Source: Oscillibacter sp.
Lineage (GTDB): Bacteria > Bacillota > Clostridia > Oscillospirales > Oscillospiraceae
DNA length: 64,000 bases
Direction of reading: 5' to 3'
Assembly: GCA_022797935.1 (NCBI GenBank)
Contig: JAAWLO010000002.1
Span: 1 to 64,000, forward strand
The notes beneath the pieces were generated by a model that searched no databases, was not told the origin of the DNA, and was given only the letters and a program-made list of their open reading frames with translations. Shown here one piece after another: positions 51,579-61,811 of this stretch (position 1 is the first letter of the stretch; each line of letters opens with the position of its first letter). Position numbers and translations under genes: made by a program.

Positions 51579-51612
51579 AACGGGAGCCGCCCTACGCGGC
51601 GGCTCCCGTTTG
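51579..51612 (+). terminator. Intercistronic hairpin/attenuator between dctP and dctQ
   Basis: AACGGGAGCCGCC / GGCGGCTCCCGTT with a 6-base loop, then TGCTG rather than a good U-tract. It probably stabilises or partly ends the dctP message, giving more binding protein than permease. Confidence 0.7.
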
Positions 51613-51690
51613 CTGTAAAAAGCTGCCTGTCCGTCTATGCGGAAAGACCGGCTGACAGGCGAACATGAGAGAAAGGAGCGCGCTCCGTCT

Positions 51691-52206
51691 ATGAAAAATA
51701 CCCTGAAGGGACTCCAGCGGCTGGAAGACCTGGTGCTGGTGGTGGCGTTTGTGGTGATGATCGCCGCGATTTTCATCCAGGTTGTCAACCGCAACATCTT
51801 TAAGATTCCCGTCTCCGGCTTCGAGGAAGCCGCGAAATACTGCATGGTGTACATGGTCATGCTGGGCACGGAGCTGGGCCTGCGGGACGGGTCTCAGATT
51901 GCCGTCACCGGTGTGGTAGATAAGTTCCGCGGCAAAAGCAGAAAGGTCCTCCAGATTGTGTCCAAACTGATTGTCATTGCCTTTTCCGTGGTGATGCTGT
52001 CCTCCGGCATTGGCATGGTGCAAAAGCAGCTCCAGACCGGTCAGACCTCTCCGGGCCTGGGCGTTCCCATGGCGGTGCCCTATGCCGCGCTGCCCATTGC
52101 CTTCGGTCTGATTGTGGTGATTCAGATTGGGATTCTGGTGCAGATGATTTTGAATTTCAACAAGCCCGATGAACCGGAGGAAAAACAGGAGGAGGTGACG
52201 GAGTAA
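51691..52206 (+). CDS. dctQ: TRAP transporter small permease (DctQ)
   Basis: 171 aa. Four hydrophobic helices, with the family pattern VVNRNIFKIPVSGFEEAAKYCMVYMVMLG. ATG 51691 follows GAAAGGAG by 12 bases; GGAGCGCGCTCC in between can fold back, which may shorten the effective spacing or hide the Shine-Dalgarno. The large permease gene overlaps the stop by one base. Confidence 0.9.
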   Translation: MKNTLKGLQRLEDLVLVVAFVVMIAAIFIQVVNRNIFKIPVSGFEEAAKYCMVYMVMLGTELGLRDGSQIAVTGVVDKFRGKSRKVLQIVSKLIVIAFSVVMLSSGIGMVQKQLQTGQTSPGLGVPMAVPYAALPIAFGLIVVIQIGILVQMILNFNKPDEPEEKQEEVTE

Positions 52207-53480
52207 TGGCAGGTATTCTGATGTTCGGTGGCTTCGCGCTCCTGTTGATTCTGGGCGTTCCCATTGCCCTGTCCCTGGGCGCGGCGACGCTGGCCGCGAT
52301 TCTTCTGGACCCGGCCATCAGTGTTTCCGCCAACACGGTGGCCCAGCGGATTTTCGGCGGCCTGGACTCCACGTCCATCATGGCGATCGCCTTCTTTGTT
52401 CTGGCGGGCAACCTGATGACCAAAGGCGGCATCTCCCGGCGCATCTGTGAATTTGCCCGGTCCATTATCGGCGGCATTCGGGGCGGCATGGCCATTGCCC
52501 TGATTCTGGCCTGCGCCTTCTTTGCGGCCCTGTCGGGTTCCGCCCCGGCCACGGTGGTGGCAATCGGCGTCATGCTGTATCCCGACATGGTGAAAATGGG
52601 CTATCCTAAGGCCCGCGTGGCCGGTCTGCTGGTGGTTTCCGGCGGTCTGGGACCCATCATTCCCCCCAGCATTATCATGGTGGTCTACTGCACCATTACC
52701 GGCGCGTCAGTGGGCGATATGTTCAAATCCGGCATGGCCATTGGCGTCATGATTGTTGTGGCGCTGGCGGCTGTGGTGCTGTTCTACGCCCACAAGGAAC
52801 AGTGGCCCAAAGACGACATCCATTTTAATCTGCGGGAATTCGTAATCAGCTTCCTCAAGGCCATTCCGGCCCTGCTGCTCCCCATCATCATCCTGGGCGG
52901 CATCTACTCCGGTATGCTGACGCCTACCGAGTCCTCCGCCATTGCCGTGGTCTGGTCTCTGATTGCCGGCATGTTCATCTACCGGGAAATCAAGTTCCGG
53001 GACCTGTATCAAATCTTCGTGGACTCCGCCAAGAGCTCTGCCATGGTGCTCTTCATCATTGCGACTTCTACGGCCTTTGCCTGGCTGTTTGCCTACTCCG
53101 GCATTTCCGCGCAGCTGGTGAACTTCGTCACGGGACTGAATCTGTCCGCCACGCTGTTCTGCCTGCTGATTGCGGTCATCCTGCTGATTTTCGGCACTTT
53201 CCTGGAAGGCATTGCCACCTGCGTGCTGCTGGTTCCCATGCTGTGGCCCATTGCCCAGGCTCTGGGTGTCAACGTCGTTCACTTCGGTATGATCGTCTCC
53301 ATCTCCAACGTGGTGGGTACCATGACGCCGCCTGTGGCCGTCAATATCTTCTCGGCCGCTTCGGTGTCCAAGCTGAAGATGGGCGAGATCACCAAGGGAC
53401 AGATTCCCTTCTTCGTGGGCTACGTGGTGGTCTTCTTCCTGGTGGTGCTCATCCCGCAGCTGAGTACCTTCCTGCTGTAA
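52206..53480 (+). CDS. dctM: TRAP transporter large permease (DctM)
   Basis: 424 aa, about 12 membrane helices. Family features: IFGGLDSTSIMAIAFFVLAGNLMTKGGISRRI, LSGSAPATVVAIGVMLYPDM, GGLGPIIPPSIIMVVY. Uses an ion gradient to import the acid delivered by DctP. The start overlaps the dctQ stop (TAATG). Confidence 0.94.
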   Translation: MAGILMFGGFALLLILGVPIALSLGAATLAAILLDPAISVSANTVAQRIFGGLDSTSIMAIAFFVLAGNLMTKGGISRRICEFARSIIGGIRGGMAIALILACAFFAALSGSAPATVVAIGVMLYPDMVKMGYPKARVAGLLVVSGGLGPIIPPSIIMVVYCTITGASVGDMFKSGMAIGVMIVVALAAVVLFYAHKEQWPKDDIHFNLREFVISFLKAIPALLLPIIILGGIYSGMLTPTESSAIAVVWSLIAGMFIYREIKFRDLYQIFVDSAKSSAMVLFIIATSTAFAWLFAYSGISAQLVNFVTGLNLSATLFCLLIAVILLIFGTFLEGIATCVLLVPMLWPIAQALGVNVVHFGMIVSISNVVGTMTPPVAVNIFSAASVSKLKMGEITKGQIPFFVGYVVVFFLVVLIPQLSTFLL

Positions 53481-53525
53481 TTCCTGGCCTTGGGGTCCGG
53501 CTGCCCGCCGGACTCCGGGCCTCTG

Positions 53526-53564
53526 GGCTGACTCCCGTTCCGGCAAATGAGTCAGCCTCTTTTT
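53526..53564 (+). terminator. Intrinsic terminator after dctM
   Basis: GGCTGACTC / GAGTCAGCC followed by TCTTTTT. It separates the transporter from the catabolic genes, so these need read-through or their own promoter. Confidence 0.8.
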
Positions 53565-53570
53565 ACCAAT

Positions 53571-53589
53571 CAAAATTTGTCTGATGAAT
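53571..53589 (+). promoter_or_regulatory. Second copy of the 19-bp GntR-locus motif
   Basis: CAAAATTTGTCTGATGAAT matches the motif at 50385-50403 in 16 of 19 positions; it lies 38 bases before the IolB-like gene. A shared GntR operator is inferred. I could not identify a clear promoter beside it. Confidence 0.6.
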
Positions 53590-53627
53590 ATGGGGCCACA
53601 GAAGGGCTCCGAGAAGGAGGTTTCCCG

Positions 53628-54440
53628 ATGAGTAATTTGGAAAACAAGGTCAGAATGGAGGCCTGGAGCGTGCAGTCCCCGGAGGAGCCCGGCTTCCATG
53701 CTGTCATTACGCCTGAGACCTGTGAGTGCAAAGAGACCCAAATGTACCGGCTGAACCTGCTCAAGGGCCAGTCCTACAAGCTGGAGTCCAAGGAGTCGGA
53801 GCTGCATCCGGTTCTCATAGAGGGTGCGGCGAAATTGTCTGACCACCCGGAACTGAATGAAACCATGAAACAGTTCGATGCTTTTTATATTCCTGGGAAT
53901 AATACCGTTGTCATCACCGCCCTGGAGGACTGCGTATTCTATATCGCCGGCGCCAAGTGCGAGGGTTACGGCAAGCCCTTTTTCCGTTCCTTCGACATCT
54001 CCCAGCCCTTGGGAGACATCCACCAGATTCACGGCAGCGGCATTGGACAGCGGGAAGTGATGATGACCCTTTCCGACAAGGATGAGGCCTCCCGGCTGAT
54101 CTGCGGCGTCACGTGGGGCGGCGAGGGCTCCTGGACCAGCTGGCCTCCCCACCAGCACGAAAAGGACCTGGAGGAGATCTACTGCTACATGCAGATGCCC
54201 CTGCCCCATTTCGGCTTCCACATCAGCTATCTGAAGAGCGGCGAGGTGGAGGACATTGTCACGCACACCGTCCACTCCGGCACCTTTGTGCAGGCTCCCG
54301 CAGGCTATCACCCCACCGTGGCCAGCCCCGGCACCCGGAATGCCTACATGTGGGCCCTGGGCGCTCTGCGGCACTCCAGCCGCGCCTATAATCTGGCGGT
54401 GCTGGACCCGGCTCTGGAGAGCTTCCAGTCCGAGCGCTGA
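53628..54440 (+). CDS. IolB/KduI-like cupin isomerase (5-deoxy-glucuronate isomerase family)
   Basis: 270 aa from ATG 53628 (AAGGAGG 7 bases upstream). Bicupin with the metal-binding motif WPPHQHEKDLEEIYCYMQ and later THTVHSGTFVQAPAGYHPTVASPGTRNAYMW, as in the IolB family. IolB isomerises 5-deoxy-glucuronate in inositol breakdown, and related KduI acts on 5-keto-4-deoxyuronate. No other iol gene is here but KDG kinase and KDPG aldolase follow, so a KduI-like role is more plausible. First gene of the catabolic part. Confidence 0.8.
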   Translation: MSNLENKVRMEAWSVQSPEEPGFHAVITPETCECKETQMYRLNLLKGQSYKLESKESELHPVLIEGAAKLSDHPELNETMKQFDAFYIPGNNTVVITALEDCVFYIAGAKCEGYGKPFFRSFDISQPLGDIHQIHGSGIGQREVMMTLSDKDEASRLICGVTWGGEGSWTSWPPHQHEKDLEEIYCYMQMPLPHFGFHISYLKSGEVEDIVTHTVHSGTFVQAPAGYHPTVASPGTRNAYMWALGALRHSSRAYNLAVLDPALESFQSER

Positions 54441-54485
54441 GTGGAGACGCCGGCCCTCCGGCCGGAGAAAAGAAGGAGAAACGTT

Positions 54486-55445
54486 ATGGCTAAATTTACC
54501 GTCTGTGTCAGTGACGAACGCCACGCAAGCTATGAAGTGGAGCGGAAGCTCCTCCAGTCCATTGACGCGGAGCTGAAGCTTTGCAGCTGCGAAAGCGCGG
54601 AGGACATTGCCGCCCAGTGTGCGGAGGCCGACGCCGTGCTTCTGGACCTGGCCCCCATGACTGCCGTGGCCATTGCCGGGCTGAAGCGCTGCAAAATCAT
54701 CAGCCGTTATGGCGTGGGCTTTGAGAATGTAGACCTGGACGCGGCCACGGCCGCCGGTATCCAGGTGACCAACGTGCCGGATTACTGTATGGAGGACGTG
54801 TCCGACCATGCTCTGGCCCTGATGATGACCTGCCTGCGCCACGTGTCTATGCGGGACCGGAAGGTCCGGGAGGGCGTGTGGAACCTCCAGGCCCCCAGCT
54901 TCCGCCTCCAGGGAAAGACGCTGGGCGTGATCGGCGCGGGGCGCATTGCCCGGGCCCTCATCCGCAAGACCAGCGGCTTTGACCTGAAGGAAGTGGTGGC
55001 GTATGACCCCTACCTTTCCGCCGAAGACCTGAAGGCCATTGGCGTGCGGAAGGTGGAGCTGGATGAACTGCTGGCGGTGTCCGATTTTGTCTCCCTGCAT
55101 CTCCATGCCAACGCGGAGACCCAAGGCATCATCAACAAAGCAGCCCTGGAGAAGATGAAGCCTACCGCCATTCTGATCAACGTCAGCCGGGGACCCTTGG
55201 TGAAGGACGAGGACCTGCTGGAGGCGCTGGAGAACCACCGGATTCTGGCCGCCGGTCTGGATACCCACAACCGCGAGCCCTTGGGCGCGGATTCTCCCTT
55301 CTGCAGGCTGGACAACGTGGTTCTCACGGACCACACCGCCTACTCCACGGCGGAAGGCGTCCTGGAGCTGAAGACCAAGGCCGCCCAGAATATCATAGAC
55401 GTCCTCACCGGCAAAGCCCCCAAGTATCCCGTGAACAAGCTGTAA
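54486..55445 (+). CDS. D-isomer-specific 2-hydroxyacid dehydrogenase
   Basis: 319 aa from ATG 54486 (AGAAGGAG upstream). Rossmann NAD(P)-binding motif GVIGAGRIARALIRK, substrate/catalytic Arg in INVSRGPLVKDEDLLEAL, and the catalytic Glu/His region REPLGADSPFCRLDNVVLTDHTAYST. Members reduce 2-keto acids such as hydroxypyruvate or 2-keto-sugar acids. Here it could reduce a diketo sugar acid to KDG, replacing the SDR-type KduD, which is absent. That role is inferred from position only. Confidence 0.88.
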   Translation: MAKFTVCVSDERHASYEVERKLLQSIDAELKLCSCESAEDIAAQCAEADAVLLDLAPMTAVAIAGLKRCKIISRYGVGFENVDLDAATAAGIQVTNVPDYCMEDVSDHALALMMTCLRHVSMRDRKVREGVWNLQAPSFRLQGKTLGVIGAGRIARALIRKTSGFDLKEVVAYDPYLSAEDLKAIGVRKVELDELLAVSDFVSLHLHANAETQGIINKAALEKMKPTAILINVSRGPLVKDEDLLEALENHRILAAGLDTHNREPLGADSPFCRLDNVVLTDHTAYSTAEGVLELKTKAAQNIIDVLTGKAPKYPVNKL

Positions 55446-55484
55446 AAATCACCTTGCCCGTTGTGGCAGGAAAGGAAATGCTGT

Positions 55485-56441
55485 ATGGAAATCATTGACC
55501 GTTTGGGCAATGCGGGCGTTGTCCCCGTTGTCGTTCTGGAAGATGCCGCCGACGCGGTTCCTACCGCCAAGGCGATGCTGGCCGGTGGAATTGACGTGAT
55601 GGAAATCACCTTCCGCACCGCCGCCGCGCAGGAGTCCATTGCGGCGGTAGCCAAGGAGTGCCCCGGCATGCTGGTGGGCGCGGGCACCGTCAACACCCTG
55701 GAGCAGTGCAAGACCGCCGTGGAGGCGGGAGCGAAGTTCATCGTGGCTCCCGGCTACTGCGAGGAAGTGGTGGTCTGGTGCCTGGAGAACAACATCCCCG
55801 TCACCCCCGGCTGCGTCACCCCCACGGAGATTATGGCCGCCCTGGCCCACGGGCTGAAGGTGCTGAAGTTCTTCCCCGCCAACGTCTACGGCGGTCTCAC
55901 CGCCATGAAGGCCCTGGCAGCGCCTTTTGTAGGCATTCAGTTCATCCCCACCGGCGGTGTCAATGCGGCGAATCTGGGCGAGTATATCTCCGCGCCCTTC
56001 ATCCATGCCGTGGGCGGCAGCTGGGTCTGCACCCGGGACGACATCCGGAACCACAACTTTGACAAGATCACCCAGCTCTGCAAAGAGGCCCGGAAGGCGG
56101 TCCTTGGCTTTGAGGTGGCCCACATTGGCGTGAATGCCGGCAATGAGTCGGATTCCTTGGGGGTGTGTGAGCAGTTCGCCCAGGCCTTCGGCTTTGAGAC
56201 CAAGCCCGGCGTCAGCTCCAACTTTGCCAGCGGTTCTGTGGAGGTCATGAAGAGCCCCTACCTGGGAGATCACGGCCACATTGCCGTCCGTACCAACTCC
56301 ATTCCCCGAGCCATTGCCGAGCTGGCGAAGCAGGGTTTCGAGGTGGACGAATCCACCGCCAAGTACAAGGGTGAAAAGATGACCGCGGTGTATCTGAAGA
56401 AGCAGTTCGGCGGCTTTGCCGTGCACCTGCTGCAAAAGTGA
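55485..56441 (+). CDS. KDPG/KHG aldolase fused to a VOC-like C-terminal domain
   Basis: 318 aa, about 100 longer than Eda. Residues 1-205 are a class I KDPG aldolase: catalytic Glu40 and Arg44 (VMEITFRT), phosphate-binding GAGTVNT, and Schiff-base Lys128 (VLKFFPAN). Residues ~210-318 look like half of a vicinal-oxygen-chelate/glyoxalase fold ([12 protein letters not shown] ... [26 protein letters not shown] ... AVHLL). Splits 2-keto-3-deoxy-6-phosphogluconate into pyruvate and glyceraldehyde 3-phosphate; the added domain's role is unknown. Confidence 0.9.
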   Translation: MEIIDRLGNAGVVPVVVLEDAADAVPTAKAMLAGGIDVMEITFRTAAAQESIAAVAKECPGMLVGAGTVNTLEQCKTAVEAGAKFIVAPGYCEEVVVWCLENNIPVTPGCVTPTEIMAALAHGLKVLKFFPANVYGGLTAMKALAAPFVGIQFIPTGGVNAANLGEYISAPFIHAVGGSWVCTRDDIRNHNFDKITQLCKEARKAVLGFEVAHIGVNAGNESDSLGVCEQFAQAFGFETKPGVSSNFASGSVEVMKSPYLGDHGHIAVRTNSIPRAIAELAKQGFEVDESTAKYKGEKMTAVYLKKQFGGFAVHLLQK

Positions 56442-56457
56442 GAGGGAGGACCGTCCA

Positions 56458-57483
56458 ATGAAATTTCTGACCTTTGGTGAAATCATGCTCCGTCTGAAGG
56501 CCCCGGGCCTGGAGTGTTTCTTCCAGTCTCCCATGCTGGAGGCCACCTTCGGCGGCGGCGAGGCCAACGTGGCCGTCTCCCTGGCCAACTATGGCAAGGA
56601 CGCCGGATTCCTCTCCATTCTGCCGGACAACGCCATTGGCGACGAGTGCGTCAAGGAGCTGCGGCGGTTTGGCGTGGATGTGTCCCGCATTCAGCGGGGC
56701 GAGGGCCGTATGGGCATTTACTTCCTGGAGACCGGCGCCAACCAGCGTCCCTCCAAGGTGGTCTATGACCGGGCCTGGTCTGCCATTGCCCAGGCGAAGC
56801 CCGGCGATATCGACTGGGACAAGGCCCTGGAGGGCGTGGAGTGGTTCCACATCACCGGCATCACCCCGGCCATCTCCAAGAGCGCCATGGAGCTGTCCCT
56901 GGAGAGCGTGAAGGAGGCCAAGAAACGGGGCATCACCGTTTCCTGTGACCTGAACTACCGCAAGAACCTCTGGAAGTATGGCAAGCGGGCCGCCGAGGTC
57001 ATGCGGGAGCTGGCCAATTATGTGGATGTGGCCATTGCCAATGAGGAGGACGTGCAGAAGGCCCTGGAGATTACCACGGACGTAGTGGTGGAGTCCGGCG
57101 AGCTGGACCGGGAAAAGTACCGGGACCTGGGGAACAAGGTGCTGGCGGCCTATCCCAACATGAAGATGATTGCCATCACCCTGCGGGAGAGCCATAGCGC
57201 CGATTGGAACGGCTGGGCCGCCTGCCTCAACGACGGGAAGAACTTCTATGTCTCCAAGAAATACGAAATCCGGGATATCGTGGACCGGGTAGGCGGCGGC
57301 GACAGCTTTGCCGGCGGCCTGATCTACGGCCTGAGCACCTATGACGACAAGCAGAAGGCCCTGGAGTTCGCCGTGGCGGCCTCCTGCCTGAAGCACAGCA
57401 TCCTGGGTGACTTCAACCGCGCCAGTGTTTCCGACGTGGAAAAGCTGATGGGCGGCGACGGCACGGGCCGGGTGCAGAGATAA
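56458..57483 (+). CDS. kdgK: 2-keto-3-deoxygluconate kinase (PfkB family)
   Basis: 341 aa from ATG 56458 (GGGAGG upstream). PfkB signature 1 ([23 protein letters not shown]) and signature 2 with the catalytic base ([17 protein letters not shown]). Phosphorylates KDG to KDPG, the substrate of the aldolase encoded just before. A HIT-family gene starts 3 bases after its stop. Confidence 0.9.
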   Translation: MKFLTFGEIMLRLKAPGLECFFQSPMLEATFGGGEANVAVSLANYGKDAGFLSILPDNAIGDECVKELRRFGVDVSRIQRGEGRMGIYFLETGANQRPSKVVYDRAWSAIAQAKPGDIDWDKALEGVEWFHITGITPAISKSAMELSLESVKEAKKRGITVSCDLNYRKNLWKYGKRAAEVMRELANYVDVAIANEEDVQKALEITTDVVVESGELDREKYRDLGNKVLAAYPNMKMIAITLRESHSADWNGWAACLNDGKNFYVSKKYEIRDIVDRVGGGDSFAGGLIYGLSTYDDKQKALEFAVAASCLKHSILGDFNRASVSDVEKLMGGDGTGRVQR

Positions 57484-57486
57484 GCT

Positions 57487-57945
57487 ATGAGCTGCTTTTA
57501 CTGCGAAAAGGACCAGCGCCTTCTGGATTTGATGCTGCCGCTGGCAGAGCTGGAGTGGGCGGATGTGTATCTCTTCCGGGACCAGAAGCACCCCGGCCGC
57601 TGCATTGCGGCTCTGAAGGGACACCAGGATGAAATCTGGCAGCTGGAAGAGGCGCAGCGCAATGGCTTCTTCGGCGACGTCTCTTTAGTGGCCGAGGCGG
57701 TGTCCCGGTACGCGGAGGCGGATAAGATCAACTACGCCATTTACGGCGACAAGGTCTCGCACTTCCATGTCCATCTTGTGCCCAAGAAAGAGGGCGGCCT
57801 CCAGTGGGGCGGGCCCTTTACGGACGACCTGCCGAAGGTGTTCCTGGAGCCCCAGGACTTTCAGGCCATGGGCCGGGAGATTCTGCGGCGGATGGAGGAA
57901 ATCGCGGCGGAGAGGAAGCGGACTCCGCCGAAGCATCTGCTGTGA
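57487..57945 (+). CDS. HIT-family hydrolase
   Basis: 152 aa. Histidine-triad motif HFHVHLVPK (residues 92-100). N-terminal CEKDQRLLD has two cysteines that may bind zinc with another ligand. Such proteins cleave nucleotide phosphoramidates or NMP-sugars. The role in the sugar-acid operon is unclear; it could act on a nucleotide by-product. It starts 3 bases after kdgK with no strong Shine-Dalgarno, so it likely relies on coupling. Confidence 0.85.
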   Translation: MSCFYCEKDQRLLDLMLPLAELEWADVYLFRDQKHPGRCIAALKGHQDEIWQLEEAQRNGFFGDVSLVAEAVSRYAEADKINYAIYGDKVSHFHVHLVPKKEGGLQWGGPFTDDLPKVFLEPQDFQAMGREILRRMEEIAAERKRTPPKHLL

Positions 57946-57965
57946 CGCGAAGCGTAATGACCGGA

Positions 57966-57998
57966 AAAACGGACGGCCCTCGGGCCGTCCGTTTTGCT
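57966..57998. terminator. Bidirectional intrinsic terminator
   Basis: AAAACGGACGGCCC / GGGCCGTCCGTTTT with a 3-base loop between the sugar-acid operon (+) and the XRE gene (-). Confidence 0.9.
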
Positions 57999-58025
57999 GC
58001 TGTTATCCGGCAGCCTTGCCGGTCT

Positions 58026-58490
58026 TCAGCTGATTTGATGCGCAGGGGTCTCCCGGGTCTTCCAGCGGTCCAGGGTGGGCAGCAGATCCATGAGGAATTT
58101 CCGGTTGGAGTCCGGGTCCCCGAAGGGCATGTAAGGAAGGCACCACTCCACCATCTCCTCCAGGGTGCAGTCCTTCTGAAAGACGCCCTGGTCCCAGCAC
58201 CATTTGCAGAACTTTTCGTTCAGGCTTCCATCGGGCCTCCGTCCCATCTGCTCCGGGACAATGGGCATTCCGCAGCTCTGGCACACCAAGTCTGTCTGAT
58301 AGCCCAGAAGGTGGTTGATGGATACCCCGAAGAGCTCCGATAAGGCCCGCAGGGTCTCGATTGCCGGCACGGTCTCCCCCCGTTCCCAGCGGGAAACTGC
58401 CTGCCGGGTGACGAAGAGTTTTTCTGCCAAATCGCTTTGGGACAGCCCCGCCTGTTTCCGCAGGGCCGTGAAGTTGTCCTTGAAGTTCAT
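58026..58490 (-). CDS. XRE-family regulator with zinc ribbon
   Basis: 154 aa. N-terminal HTH (LRKQAGLSQSDLAEKLFVTRQAVSRWERGETVPAIETLRALSELF, residues 9-55) and a zinc-ribbon-like domain (CQSCGMPIVPEQMG ... EKFCKWCWDQGVF), a fusion common in Clostridia. Target unknown. It has its own promoter and AAAGGAGG upstream. Confidence 0.88.
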   Translation of the reverse strand: MNFKDNFTALRKQAGLSQSDLAEKLFVTRQAVSRWERGETVPAIETLRALSELFGVSINHLLGYQTDLVCQSCGMPIVPEQMGRRPDGSLNEKFCKWCWDQGVFQKDCTLEEMVEWCLPYMPFGDPDSNRKFLMDLLPTLDRWKTRETPAHQIS

Positions 58491-58514
58491 GGGTCCGCCT
58501 CCTTTTGCGGGATT

Positions 58515-58543
58515 ATCCTACCACAGAAAGGGCAGGCCGTCAA
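58515..58543 (-). promoter_or_regulatory. Promoter of the XRE gene
   Basis: Minus strand TTGACG (58538-58543), 17 bases, TAGGAT (58515-58520). Confidence 0.75.
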
Positions 58544-58561
58544 GCAACCGCCGGTTGCCCC

Positions 58562-58960
58562 TCAGCGGAAGCAGATGCTGCCGGTGAAATGGTTCAGGTC
58601 CGCCCGCCAGTAGACCCGGGCCCCAGGGGGAAGTTCCACCGTGAAGGCTGCCGGGTCCCCGGTTCGCCAGGTCTGGAGGCTCTGTCCGTCTGCTGTGTAG
58701 AACTCCAGGGTGATGGCGCCTCTGCTCTGGGTCACTTCGATGGAGCGTCTGCCGCCCTTTTTGGAGCAGAAGCAGCTGCGGTGACGGGCTGATGTCCGGG
58801 AGTCCAGGACTCCGGTCCAGTTGTCATAGGACAGCTTTTTATAATAGGAATAGGACGTGGGCCGGATGCCCGCGTTCTTGGCTGCCCAGAGGCAAAAGGC
58901 TATGCATGGCAGGGGCAGGAGGAAGACCAAAAGCAGCAGCAGGAGCTCCGCAAGATCCAT
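58562..58960 (-). CDS. Hypothetical membrane protein
   Basis: 132 aa from ATG 58960. One N-terminal helix (LAELLLLLLVFLLPLPCIAFCLWAA) and a ~95-residue beta-rich soluble part (GAITLEFYTADGQSLQTWRTGD...). Seven bases after the glgX stop, so it belongs to that transcript. Family not recognised. Confidence 0.6.
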   Translation of the reverse strand: MDLAELLLLLLVFLLPLPCIAFCLWAAKNAGIRPTSYSYYKKLSYDNWTGVLDSRTSARHRSCFCSKKGGRRSIEVTQSRGAITLEFYTADGQSLQTWRTGDPAAFTVELPPGARVYWRADLNHFTGSICFR

Positions 58961-58967
58961 GGTTCCC

Positions 58968-61085
<2,118 letters not shown>

Positions 61086-61129
61086 CGGAAGCTCCTTCCC
61101 TCGCCCTGGGGCGAATGTGAAATACAAGT

Positions 61130-61158
61130 ATTATACAACAAACCCTCAGATTTGTCAT
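61130..61158 (-). promoter_or_regulatory. Promoter of glgX
   Basis: Minus strand ATGACA (61153-61158), 17 bases, TATAAT (61130-61135). The ~110 bases beyond, up to the sigma gene, hold no gene. Confidence 0.75.
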
Positions 61159-61268
61159 AGTGTTTTTGTGAATTTCGTAGGATTTCACAAAGATATTCTC
61201 TCCATTTTCGAAGTTGGGCGGCAAAATCCTGAAAACTTTGATAGAATCTACAAAATGTTTTCTGCCGG

Positions 61269-61297
61269 TGAAAAAATTTCCGCGTCTCAGACGTGTT
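61269..61297 (+). promoter_or_regulatory. Candidate ECF-type promoter of the second sigma operon
   Basis: TGAAAA, 17 bases, CGTGTT; the spacer contains the dyad CGTCTCAGACG. It differs from the promoter of the first ECF operon, in line with two different sigma specificities. Confidence 0.5.
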
Positions 61298-61319
61298 ATA
61301 AGCGAAGGGAGTGAGACAC

Positions 61320-61811
61320 GTGAACAGTCAGGTTCCATTTGGTACCGATGAAACCATCCGCCGGATTGTGACGGAATACAGCCCGCTGCTGCTGCGGCTG
61401 GCCTGTACCCGCCTGGGTTCCACCGCCGACGCGGAAGACGCCGTACAGGAGGTCTTTCTGCGGCTGCTGGAGGCCCGGCCCTGCTTCCAGGACGCAGGAC
61501 ACGAAAAGGCATGGCTGATTCGCGCCACCCTTCAGCGCGCCTGTGATATCCGCCGCCGGGCGGAACGGCGCACAGTCTCTCTGGAGGCGGCGGCGGAGGC
61601 CGCGGCGCCCATCGATTCCGGCAGCGAGATCCGTACCGCCGTCCGGGCTCTGCCGGAATCGTATGGGACCGTGGTGCACCTCCACTATTACGAGGGATAC
61701 ACCATCCGTGAAATCGCGAAGCTGCTGGGCCTGCCCGCCGCCACGGTGGGCACCCGTCTGGCCCGGGGCCGGGAACGGCTGCGGCAAATGCTGAAGGAGG
61801 AAGACGAATGA
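61320..61811 (+). CDS. RNA polymerase ECF-type sigma factor (second)
   Basis: 163 aa. Region 2 (YSPLLLRLACTRLGSTADAEDAVQEVFLRLL; HEKAWLIRATLQRACD) and region 4 (LPESYGTVVHLHYYEGYTIREIAKLLGLPAATVGTRLARGRERL). GTG at 61320 is chosen because AAGGGAG lies 8 bases upstream; GTG 61311 overlaps it. ATGA overlap with the next gene. Confidence 0.9.
   Translation: MNSQVPFGTDETIRRIVTEYSPLLLRLACTRLGSTADAEDAVQEVFLRLLEARPCFQDAGHEKAWLIRATLQRACDIRRRAERRTVSLEAAAEAAAPIDSGSEIRTAVRALPESYGTVVHLHYYEGYTIREIAKLLGLPAATVGTRLARGRERLRQMLKEEDE

Noticed and set aside
54441-54485. Upstream start of the D-2-hydroxyacid dehydrogenase in the ORF track
   Set aside because: ATG 54486 has AGAAGGAG just upstream and begins the conserved fold; the extension is Arg/Pro-rich intergenic sequence.
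52707-55334. 875-aa ORF antisense to dctM and the downstream genes
   Set aside because: Crosses several well-supported sense genes and a terminator; His/Gly/Val-rich shadow composition.
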